A stretch of 33,305 nucleotides of DNA from an uncultured Allobaculum sp. (lineage in GTDB: Bacteria > Bacillota_I > Bacilli_A > Erysipelotrichales > Erysipelotrichaceae): NCBI GenBank assembly GCA_910577085.1, contig CAJTLE010000016.1, positions 1-33,305 on the forward strand. The letters are read 5' to 3'. The notes under the pieces were generated by a model. It was given only the letters and a program-made list of their open reading frames with translations, was not told where the DNA came from and ran no database searches. Numbering within the stretch: the first letter of the stretch is position 1; each line of letters opens with the position of its first letter. Made by a program: the position numbers and the translations under genes. Positions 7,291 to 13,942 of the stretch are shown piece by piece.

Positions 7291-7683
7291 ATGAAAAAGG
7301 ATCAAGCCAATGGCTTTACGATGATTGAAGCGCTGATGGCCTTGTTGATTGCTTCAATTCTTGCTTCGATTCTGTTTGTCCAGGCCAGTACGGCTCATAA
7401 AGCCCTGCAGCTTCCCATGGATGATCAGGAGCAGTTTGCTATTTTGCAGATCCGGGAAATGGTGTCTCTTTCCAGGACAGCCCAGGCCGAAAATGATCAG
7501 CTGATTCTGGAAGAGCACTCCAGGCAGGAAACTCTGGAGCTCGACAAAAACCGGCTGGTCAAACGGCCTGGATACGAGATTTTGATGGAGCACGTTGATG
7601 CCGTTGAATTCTTCACCCAGAATGGAAAGCTGTATTTACGCTACACGAAACAAGGTCATGTCAAAGAATTTCAGATTGGATAA
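7291..7683 (+). CDS. comGF: ComGF-type minor pseudopilin
   Basis: A 130-residue prepilin with the short leader MKKDQANG, then FTMIEALMALLIASILAS (Glu +5). The mature domain includes EQFAILQIREMVSL and ends PGYEILMEHVDAVEFF followed by NGKLYLRYTKQG, similar to the C-terminal strands of ComGF. I chose ATG 7291 for its normal leader length; a GTG at 7246 in the same frame would add 15 residues but lacks a ribosome site. It begins 50 bases after the ComGE-like gene and overlaps the next gene by 26 bases. It lies in the ComGF position. Confidence 0.7.
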   Translation: MKKDQANGFTMIEALMALLIASILASILFVQASTAHKALQLPMDDQEQFAILQIREMVSLSRTAQAENDQLILEEHSRQETLELDKNRLVKRPGYEILMEHVDAVEFFTQNGKLYLRYTKQGHVKEFQIG

Positions 7684-8164
7684 GTTTGGATTGAATAGAC
7701 CCGGATTGAGTCAGACCAGATTGGATAAACCTGTATCGAATCCACTGAAAGCAGGCAGGCAAAAGAGGCGGGACAGACAACAGCGCACACAATCCCCAAA
7801 TGGCTTTGCCCTTGAACCTGTCCTGATTCTGTTTCTGTTCACGCTGCTTTTCAGCGCATGGGCAGCCCTGACGATTCAGTCTAAAGCCTATCTCCTGCAG
7901 GCAAACCGGCGAAGTGAGCTGGATCTGGCCATTCTGGAACGGGCCAAAACAATTGCCGGGGATCTGTCCTGGCAAAGACGCTGTGCTTTGGATCTGGATT
8001 CGGCCAGCCGCAATGAAACAATATTGGATCACTCCGTCTCCTTTCGCGATCAGACAACGTTTCTTGAATGTTCCTATACTGAAAACGGAAGAAAGTTTGT
8101 CTTTGATGTCTATTACGATCAAACCGGAATTATCAAAATTGAATATCGGGATAGATCGAGCTGA
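7658..8164 (+). CDS. ComGG-like pseudopilin, last gene of the set
   Basis: A 168-residue protein with a 49-residue basic leader ending SPNG|FALEPVLILFLFTLLFSA. The acidic residue is at +4 rather than the usual +5, with Pro at +5. A soluble part of about 100 residues follows, with two Cys (RRCALDL, FLECSYT). ComGG proteins are diverse and recognised mainly by being the last pseudopilin of the operon, as here. The leader contains a short repeat (FRLDKFGLNRP / TRLDKP), mirrored in DNA as two copies of AGATTGGATAA. Start ATG 7658 overlaps comGF and has ACAAGG upstream. The gene is followed by a strong bidirectional terminator. Confidence 0.55.
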   Translation: MSKNFRLDKFGLNRPGLSQTRLDKPVSNPLKAGRQKRRDRQQRTQSPNGFALEPVLILFLFTLLFSAWAALTIQSKAYLLQANRRSELDLAILERAKTIAGDLSWQRRCALDLDSASRNETILDHSVSFRDQTTFLECSYTENGRKFVFDVYYDQTGIIKIEYRDRSS

Positions 8165-8268
8165 GTGCGGCTGTTCAATGTGTCTGTTCAATATATATTG
8201 AAAGGACAAGAAGAAAAGACAAAAACGACCTGCAAAAACAAGAAATCGCCCCGATCCACCAATTGAAA

Positions 8269-8308
8269 AACGCCAGACTCACAGGTGCTGAGTCTGGCGT
8301 TGATTTTT
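8269..8308. terminator. strong bidirectional terminator
   Basis: AACGCCAGACTCA (8269-8281) pairs over 13 bases with TGAGTCTGGCGTT (8289-8301). GATTTTT follows on the plus strand and TTTTTC on the minus strand. It separates the convergent com genes and GNAT gene. Confidence 0.92.
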
Positions 8309-8321
8309 AAGAGGATTGGAG

Positions 8322-8894
8322 TTATTTTGTGGGTTCGTCAAGCTTGAGGCTCATGGTATAGCCAAAAGGTTCTTCTTCAAGAACTTCAAAGCCATGCTTT
8401 TTGTAGAAATGAATGGCCTGCGGTCTTGTTTTGGGAACCCCAAGGAGTAAACCAGGGACGTTTCTTGCTTTTAACTCTTCAATGAGCCGCTTCATCAGCT
8501 TGCCGCCCAGATGCATATTCTGCGCCGAAGGGAGCAGGTCAATATGAAGGTGAGCAGGGTACTGATCCTTGAAGGTCTGCATAAAAGACTGGGAGTTGAG
8601 AAACTGCTCGCAGCTGCCTGGGACAATGGCATCCATTTCTTCTCGATACGCTTCGTTCATTTTCTGGACGAAGCGGTCAGCGTCACTTTCGCAAAGCAGA
8701 TAGCCAAGCGGTCTGTCGTTTTCATCACAGGCAACAAAGCTTGTTTCGGATGCAAAGCGTGGATAGTAGTCCACGTATTTCAGATAGGCAAGCTGCCATT
8801 GTTCAGGTGTTTTATTGGGATTGGATGAAGTCGCCTGATGAATCTGATGCAAAGCATCCAGATCCTCCATTCTGACATTTCGAAGAGTGATCAT
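8322..8894 (-). CDS. GNAT-family N-acetyltransferase
   Basis: A 190-residue acetyl-CoA-dependent acetyltransferase. The opening ITLRNVRMEDLDALHQIH is the typical GNAT strand 1/helix 1. The core strand HLHIDLLPSAQNMHLGGKL (about residues 116-134) contains the acetyl-CoA loop, though in variant form (Q-N-M-H-L-G-G for Q/R-x-x-G-x-G/A). The segment IHFYKKHGFEVLEEEPF is the canonical C-terminal motif. The long middle segment and the HxHIDLLP strand resemble GNATs near sugar-metabolism enzymes, but the substrate cannot be told. The ribosome site (AAGG) is weak. The gene ends next to a shared terminator and lies 24 bases after the amidase gene on the same strand, so co-transcription is likely. Confidence 0.82.
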   Translation of the reverse strand: MITLRNVRMEDLDALHQIHQATSSNPNKTPEQWQLAYLKYVDYYPRFASETSFVACDENDRPLGYLLCESDADRFVQKMNEAYREEMDAIVPGSCEQFLNSQSFMQTFKDQYPAHLHIDLLPSAQNMHLGGKLMKRLIEELKARNVPGLLLGVPKTRPQAIHFYKKHGFEVLEEEPFGYTMSLKLDEPTK

Positions 8895-8918
8895 AGGGTC
8901 GCCTTATTCTTGGTATTC

Positions 8919-10010
8919 TTATTGTCTTTGCGAAAGAATCATTTCTGAATAGGCGGCTGCCAGCTGCTGCATCAGTGTGGTACGCTGCTGATCATCTGTC
9001 AGTTTTGCCCGATCCGTTTCATTGGTCATATAGCCCATTTCCACAAGCATGGAGGGAACTGGAGAAAGAGTGACCACATGCAGCGGGTACTGATCGACGG
9101 TCGTAACCTGTTTGGATTCGCTCCAGCCAATCGCGTCGAAGGCACTGAAAACCTGCTGGGCTAAGGTGCTGGAAAAGTCATCATTTGGTTTGATAAACAG
9201 ATCAACGCCGGAAAAGCTTGGATTTCCAGAGTTACAGTGAAGCGAGAGGTAGTAGTTGGCCCCGGTCTGGTTGATTTTATCCATGCGAGTGTTCAGCTCG
9301 TTGATGTCACTGTAGGTATTCATATCGGTATAGGTCGATGTATCGCTGTCCCGGGTCAGTTCTACGCGGATGGATGGGTTGATCATCGCCATCGCTTCCT
9401 TGAATTCTTGGGCAGCTTTTAGAGTGATTTCTTTTTCGGTCCAGATGATGTTGCCATTTTCATCGGTAACGGTCATGCCGGGATCGATTCCACCATGGCC
9501 TGCATCCACGAGAATGGTTGCGATGGTTTCGACTTGTGGATCAATATTTAAAGAAGCACTTTCCTGGGCAATGGGTTCATTGTCAGTGATTGCAGCCTCA
9601 TTAATGCCGATCGTTGCTGCATCGGCCTGATTCTGATCGGCAGAATTTTCTTCACTCTGAGATTCTTCAACCTGTGATTCTTCGTTCTGGCTTTCCTGCG
9701 ATGTGTTTTCAGGCTGATCATCTTCCTGAATCATCGAGGAATTGGATATTGACTCATCATCCGAAGAAACCACAGAGGAATCGGATTGTGTCTTTGATTT
9801 GTTTGCAGAGGAGGTTGTCTGGCTGTTCATATCTTCAGCTTTGGCAACCGTCTGAACTGCAGTGGAGCCAGGCTGAGTTCCAAAGGCTTTGACACCCAGG
9901 TTGGCTGTATATAAGGATAACGCTCCGGTCATGCACCAAAGAAAGATCCGGATCGGTTTTCTTAAGCGTCTTTTTTTCTTCCGTTTACGGACTGGTTTTT
10001 GATCTTGCAT
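8919..10010 (-). CDS. membrane-anchored N-acetylmuramoyl-L-alanine amidase (Amidase_3)
   Basis: A 363-residue zinc amidase that cuts the bond between muramic acid and the stem peptide. Residues 1-18 are very basic (KPVRKRKKKRRLRKPIR), followed by one membrane segment (IFLWCMTGALSLYTANLGV), so the enzyme faces outward as a signal-anchor protein. A Ser/Gln/Glu/Asp-rich linker spans about 45-155. The Amidase_3 domain shows the Zn ligands and catalytic residues: ILVDAGHGGIDPG (His), WTEKEITL (Glu), YYLSLHCNSG (His) and SMLVEMGYMTN (catalytic Glu). I chose ATG 10010, preceded by GGAGGGCGAA; the frame is open upstream to 10145 but that stretch has no ribosome site. A promoter-like pair lies at 10088-10114. 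Likely role: cell separation or wall turnover. Confidence 0.88.
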   Translation of the reverse strand: MQDQKPVRKRKKKRRLRKPIRIFLWCMTGALSLYTANLGVKAFGTQPGSTAVQTVAKAEDMNSQTTSSANKSKTQSDSSVVSSDDESISNSSMIQEDDQPENTSQESQNEESQVEESQSEENSADQNQADAATIGINEAAITDNEPIAQESASLNIDPQVETIATILVDAGHGGIDPGMTVTDENGNIIWTEKEITLKAAQEFKEAMAMINPSIRVELTRDSDTSTYTDMNTYSDINELNTRMDKINQTGANYYLSLHCNSGNPSFSGVDLFIKPNDDFSSTLAQQVFSAFDAIGWSESKQVTTVDQYPLHVVTLSPVPSMLVEMGYMTNETDRAKLTDDQQRTTLMQQLAAAYSEMILSQRQ

Positions 10011-10087
10011 TTCGCCCTCCGTTCTTTTGGATTGGTTCGGTTTTGCCCTGAGGTAAAGGCAAAGATGCCCTGATAATCCTAACAAAG

Positions 10088-10114
10088 ATTGTACCCAGAT
10101 GTGTTTTGATGCAA
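10088..10114 (-). promoter_or_regulatory. candidate promoter of the amidase gene
   Basis: Read on the minus strand: TTGCAT (10114-10109), 15 bp, TACAAT (10093-10088). The -10 matches 5 of 6; the spacing is slightly short. It lies 78 bases upstream of the chosen start. Confidence 0.4.
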
Positions 10115-10145
10115 CCTGAAAGAGCCATTTCCCACAGGAAAACAT

Positions 10146-10336
10146 GGTTCTTTTAAAAAGTTAATTGATTGTCATGCCTGCAATCCCTTTCACTTAGAAA
10201 TTGCAAGAAGGGCAGGCAGAACTCTAAGCAGTCAGTTTGCACATGACAAGAAATAGGAAAAGGTTCCTGTCTTAACAACCATAATCGATAATGAATAAAA
10301 TGAAATGCCTGTACTTTAGATCACTTTATCGAACGT
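10146..10336. other. gene-free spacer
   Basis: The spacer between the amidase and HAD genes (10011-10550) holds the candidate amidase promoter and the HAD terminator. Nothing else was recognised in this part. Confidence 0.4.
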
Positions 10337-10387
10337 AAAAAGAGATTTCTGCCGCCTGGAATGGAATCAGGCACTGACAGAAATCTC
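10337..10387 (-). terminator. minus-strand terminator, probably of the HAD gene
   Basis: GAGATTTCTG (10342-10351) pairs with CAGAAATCTC (10378-10387), with an inner stem GCCTG/CAGGC. On the minus strand a run of five T follows. It lies 160 bases after the HAD stop codon, an unusually long 3' end. Confidence 0.75.
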
Positions 10388-10550
10388 ATCACAGGGTCTA
10401 TTCATTTACTTTGGAAACAGCGCCTATCCATTCACTGCTTTCATTGTGACATGTGGCTGCCGAGCCATGATGTTTATCGAGATCGAACAGACCTGATAAC
10501 GGAAGATGTCATGGAATATAGATGAGGATACAGAATCAAATTTTTACTTC

Positions 10551-11420
10551 TTACGCTTTTTCGTACGTTTCGATTGGATCGATCAGACCAAAGTGAACAA
10601 ACGCATTGTAAAGACCGTCATCATCGACATCGGTTGTGACAAAATCAGCTGCTGCTTTGGCTTCATCGCCGCCGCTGCCCATGCAGACACTCGCGTTGCA
10701 CAACTCAAACATAGGAATATCGACTTTCGCATCGCCAACGGCAATTGTATCTTCAAGATCATGTCCGATATGCTCGAGCAGGGTATTGATCGCAACGGCC
10801 TTGTCAATGTCGGGAACACCGAAATCACCGAACAGTGCCTCTTCGCCTTTGCCGCCCCAGGTTCCATTTTTGAGTTCTGGAAAATCTTTGCACGCGTCAA
10901 GATAGTCCTGATAGCTGGATAGAATGTAGCTGACCTTGTTGGCATCCGGGCGATACAGGTCGGTTTCATTCTCGATCATGTCCGGGAACGCATCGCGAAC
11001 GGTCATCGTATCGGCGCCGTCTTTGTGTTTGCGCTTGCTGTACTGACGTACGGTCGGAATGCCGGAAGTCATGAAGTTTTCACTGGCAAACAGGCCGCTA
11101 TTGCATTCAACGTAGAACTCAAGATGACGCTCATGCAGCCAGTCGACGATCTTGTGAATCTGCTCTTCAGTTAAGGCCTGGTGGAATACTTTTTCTTCAT
11201 GGTCTTCTACATAGCTGCCATTGCCGCCGATCAGACCATCCAGTCCAATTTCCCAGAGTGGGGGATAGATTTCGGCGCGCGAACGCCCGGTACACATGTA
11301 GACGCGATGGCCGTTTTCACGAGCTTTACGGATTGCGGCAACTGCGGATTCTGGCAGTTTTCCTTCGTAATCCACTAATGTGCCATCAACATCAACGAAA
11401 ATAACTTTTGAATTTGACAT
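10551..11420 (-). CDS. Cof-type HAD-superfamily phosphatase
   Basis: A 289-residue HAD hydrolase of the Cof/IIB subfamily, which typically removes phosphate from sugars or cofactors. Motif I is VIFVDVDGTLVD (nucleophile D10, acid D12); motif II is MCTGRSRAE (about 42-50); motif III is DIDKAVAINTLL; motif IV is AVGDAKVDIPMF, with GDAKVD in place of the more common GDxxND. The large cap between motifs II and III (about 85-190) fits subfamily IIB. The start is clear: AAAGGAG sits six bases before the ATG. It stands alone between two long spacers, divergent from the pyruvate-kinase-like gene. Substrate cannot be inferred. Confidence 0.88.
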   Translation of the reverse strand: MSNSKVIFVDVDGTLVDYEGKLPESAVAAIRKARENGHRVYMCTGRSRAEIYPPLWEIGLDGLIGGNGSYVEDHEEKVFHQALTEEQIHKIVDWLHERHLEFYVECNSGLFASENFMTSGIPTVRQYSKRKHKDGADTMTVRDAFPDMIENETDLYRPDANKVSYILSSYQDYLDACKDFPELKNGTWGGKGEEALFGDFGVPDIDKAVAINTLLEHIGHDLEDTIAVGDAKVDIPMFELCNASVCMGSGGDEAKAAADFVTTDVDDDGLYNAFVHFGLIDPIETYEKA

Positions 11421-11690
11421 GAGATCTCCTTTCTGCTTCCTGAAAGATTTAAATTGCTCTTCTTAGAAGAAATCTTTGATCAAATCTGATGGTACAGGAG
11501 CAGAAAGCAAAAAAACAGGTCAATAATTTCCGCAATTCGTGCTTCGAACCAGAAGACTGGAAGGAATGTTTCTTTCCATGTAAGATTCTAATCTGGAAAA
11601 GATTGATCGATCAACAGTGAGAAAGTTGTATCAAAATAATGAATTCTGAGGACCAAAAACTGAGACAGAAAAGAGATACAGATGAATTCG

Positions 11691-11739
11691 TTGCATAATC
11701 AAACATTGCTTGCGCATTATGTTGCGTATGATGATTGCG
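11691..11739. promoter_or_regulatory. phased TTGCG direct repeats, candidate operator array
   Basis: TTGCG starts at 11710, 11722 and 11735 (spacing 12 and 13 bp), each followed by a C/T-A-rich tail; a degenerate TTGCATAA lies near 11691. Roughly helical spacing suggests cooperative binding of a regulator between the divergent genes. Confidence 0.4.
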
Positions 11740-11750
11740 TAATAGATTTG

Positions 11751-11788
11751 GAACGAAACTGCTTATAAGCCTGATTTGCGTTTCGTTC
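11751..11788. repeat. 9-bp stem-loop
   Basis: GAACGAAAC (11751-11759) pairs with GTTTCGTTC (11780-11788). The loop begins with the palindrome GCTTATAAGC (11761-11770). It follows the TTGCG repeats directly and may be part of a leader RNA or operator. Confidence 0.5.
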
Positions 11789-12007
11789 AAGGCCGTCTGG
11801 ATGTAAGAACAAAATGGATTTGGTAAAATGGCGGTCTGCTGGGCTGTTAAAGCATGCCAAATAAAAGAAAATATGAAATTGACCAAAAAACTGCTGGTTG
11901 ATTGACTAAAAATCAATATGATGGAAACAGAACAGAATATCAGTCCAGACGTTTTGCTTATAAATCGATGGATAAAACGATAGAAATAAAAGATTGGAGA
12001 GAGAAGA

Positions 12008-13048
12008 ATGGGAGAACAGATGCAACACCACGACGCGCAGCTTGAAATTTATGGTACTTTTGGTCCTTCCTGCCATGAAACCGAGATTCTGGAAAAAATG
12101 CTTGAGGCAGGGATGACTGGAATCCGTCTCAATTTGTCCCATGGATCTTTACAGGACAACCAGGAATGGGTCAAAAACCTGAAGGAAGCAAAACAGAATA
12201 CCGGCCGGCCATGCAAACTGCTGATTGATCTGCAAGGGCGCGAACGCCGGTTAGGCAAGTTTGAAGCCTTTGAGGCGAAAACCGGAGACCACGTTCTTGT
12301 TGGCGAACAGATTCCAGTTGGCGGTGATGTGCTTGTCTGTCTTGAGCCTGGAGACATGATCCGAATTGGCGATGACAATATCCCTTTACGCATTCTTGAA
12401 AAAGAAGGACTCAGCTGGAAGGCAGAAGTTCTAGGCGATGGATTGTTTGAACCAGGCAAAAGTCTCCATATTCAGAATAAAGACTCCTCCTTGCCAATTC
12501 TCTATGCCAAGGATATTGAAAACTTGAAAGTCGCGGCCGAGATGGGTGTTACCGGAGTTATGGTCCCCTTTGTTCAGAATGCGCAGGACCTCAAAGAAAT
12601 CCGTTCGATTATTGAGGAATATGCACCGGAATGCACCGTGATGGCCAAAATTGAAAATGTTGAAGGGGTTCGCAATCTCGAATCGATTCTTCCACTTGCG
12701 GATGAAATCGTCATTGCCCGCGGTGACCTGGCAGCTTCATGCACCCTGGCATGGATGCCAGCTGTTCAGAACTACATTGAAGACATGTGTCATAAGCATG
12801 GTAAGCCTTATATGGTCGTGACCCAGATGCTCGACAGCATGGAACACCATCCCTCCCCGACCAGAGCTGAAGTGAGCGATACTTACAATGCGGTCATGAA
12901 AGGAGCTCATTCCATCATGTTAACCGGCGAAACGGCTCACTCTCTTTATCCATTGGAAGCCATGGAATATTTCTGCCAGATTGCCCACAAAGCTCTCCAG
13001 CTCAAAGCTGATCCCGAATCCTTTCAGGAAATATTCAAAACTCTGTAA
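12008..13048 (+). CDS. short pyruvate-kinase-like protein lacking the C-terminal domain
   Basis: A 346-residue protein with the barrel of pyruvate kinase. Present: IYGTFGPSC, GIRLNLSHG (R40, N42, S44, H45), the full active-site signature CTVMAKIENVEGV (K214, E216), IVIARGDLA (D240), VTQMLDSME (T272), PTRAEVSD and IMLTGETA. Unusual: the substrate loop DTKGPEIR reads DLQGRERR, and ARGDLGVE reads ARGDLAAS. Family members are usually 470-590 residues with an allosteric C-terminal domain; this one stops at the end of the barrel. It may be a divergent isozyme, an enzyme of related chemistry, or a non-catalytic relative. The start is supported by GGAGAGAGAAG. It has its own terminator, so it is a single-gene unit. 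Confidence 0.75.
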   Translation: MGEQMQHHDAQLEIYGTFGPSCHETEILEKMLEAGMTGIRLNLSHGSLQDNQEWVKNLKEAKQNTGRPCKLLIDLQGRERRLGKFEAFEAKTGDHVLVGEQIPVGGDVLVCLEPGDMIRIGDDNIPLRILEKEGLSWKAEVLGDGLFEPGKSLHIQNKDSSLPILYAKDIENLKVAAEMGVTGVMVPFVQNAQDLKEIRSIIEEYAPECTVMAKIENVEGVRNLESILPLADEIVIARGDLAASCTLAWMPAVQNYIEDMCHKHGKPYMVVTQMLDSMEHHPSPTRAEVSDTYNAVMKGAHSIMLTGETAHSLYPLEAMEYFCQIAHKALQLKADPESFQEIFKTL

Positions 13049-13099
13049 TTCAAAAAATGCTTCTGATCCTGTCTTTGTATCCCTGCATCAGACCCTCAT

Positions 13100-13128
13100 G
13101 CCCGTCTTCTTGTTCAGGCGGGCTTTTT
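13100..13128 (+). terminator. intrinsic terminator of the pyruvate-kinase-like gene
   Basis: GCCCGTCT (13100-13107) pairs with AGGCGGGC (13116-13123), eight pairs including one G-U, then five T. It is 50 bases after the stop codon. Confidence 0.88.
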
Positions 13129-13309
13129 GATGGGCGCTTTTTAAAAGCTGAAATTGCTTTACCTTTGGGTCTGTCACTTGTCTGGTCGGTCTGTAACTTA
13201 TCTTGCAGTAAAGAGAGCTGTCAATGGCTTGAAGCAACAAAGACATCGAATCAGGATGAAGATCTGATCTGGCGGATGCAAAAGACTGGACCCATAGTGA
13301 AAGACTGAC

Positions 13310-13350
13310 TTTACACAAACTTTACAGAAGCTTTTCCAAACCGTGATAGA
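13310..13350 (+). promoter_or_regulatory. Pho-box-like repeat and overlapping promoter
   Basis: TTTACA occurs at 13310-13315 and 13321-13326, exactly 11 bp apart, with a weaker TTTTCC at 13332-13337 in the same phase. This is the spacing of PhoP boxes in Bacillota (TTHACA-type direct repeats). The second copy can serve as -35, with GATAGA (13345-13350) as a weak -10 at 18 bp, as expected for an activator-dependent promoter. The operon downstream encodes a phosphate transporter, and a PhoP/PhoR-type pair lies in the same window. Confidence 0.55.
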
Positions 13351-13399
13351 GCCAGAATCTGTTTTCCTTTAAGCTGGCAGTGTCAGGAGGAATCTTTAC

Positions 13400-13942
13400 A
13401 TGACGATGCTGATTATTTTAGGAACCGTTCTGGTTTCCTGGATTGTTTTTGAAATTCTTTATCGTATGGCAAAAAACAGTGAGCGGATCATCCGTCTTGA
13501 TCTTGGAAATCTACTTCGTGAATGCGCAAAAGCCGCGAAAGGCTCCCAGCGCCGGGCTGCCCAGCGCAAGCTTAATCAGTACTTTGAACAGGAGCTGCTC
13601 CGATGCAGAAGACTGAGCGAAGATGAAGAACTCACTCAAGAGCAGATGCCGCTTTTTTATCTGAATAATGCCTGTTCCTTATATTTAGAGCAGGCCAGTC
13701 AGCTCAAAGGGGACCAACGAAAACTGGCCCAGAAACAGATGGAAGAAGCGGCTGCCGTTTTTGACCAGCTCAACCAGCCGTATGGCAGAAGCGCAGCAAC
13801 TTTACAATCCATCAAATCGCTGAAAGAACAGTCCGTATTACCATCTTTACAGTATATTGGCGTCTTATTTGAAGAATTATTGAAAACTCCCCAAGAGGAG
13901 AACGATAACACACTGCTGCTCCTGGCGGGAGGACAAGTATGA
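13400..13942 (+). CDS. unknown membrane-anchored helical protein, co-operonic with Na/Pi transporter
   Basis: A 180-residue protein I do not recognise. It has one N-terminal membrane segment (LIILGTVLVSWIVFEILY, residues 4-21) followed by a basic stretch and an all-helical soluble domain of about 150 residues, rich in Gln, Leu, Ala and Glu. Its segments NNACSLYLEQASQL and QMEEAAAVFDQLNQPYG look like paired helices of TPR-like repeats. With a short N-terminal tail before the anchor, topology is uncertain. AGGAGG lies nine bases before the ATG. The stop codon overlaps the start of the transporter gene (ATGA), so the two are translationally coupled and probably act together, perhaps as an accessory or sensor of phosphate uptake; this is inference from context only. 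Confidence 0.7.
   Translation: MTMLIILGTVLVSWIVFEILYRMAKNSERIIRLDLGNLLRECAKAAKGSQRRAAQRKLNQYFEQELLRCRRLSEDEELTQEQMPLFYLNNACSLYLEQASQLKGDQRKLAQKQMEEAAAVFDQLNQPYGRSAATLQSIKSLKEQSVLPSLQYIGVLFEELLKTPQEENDNTLLLLAGGQV

Larger units (their letters stand above)
11421..12007. other. 587-bp divergent intergenic region
   Basis: No gene was recognised; the short minus-strand frames here lack ribosome sites and family resemblance. It lies between the divergent HAD and pyruvate-kinase-like genes and must hold both promoters. It contains phased TTGCG repeats and a 9-bp stem-loop (listed separately), and ATTGA/TCAAT half-sites near 11902-11918. Confidence 0.5.

Noticed and set aside
10011..10145. Upstream extension of the amidase
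   Set aside because: GGAGGG directly before ATG 10010 and the basic anchor after it define the start.
11421..12007. Riboswitch or T-box in the leader of the pyruvate-kinase-like gene
   Set aside because: No known conserved core motif or terminator/antiterminator pair was found; only the repeats and one stem are supported.
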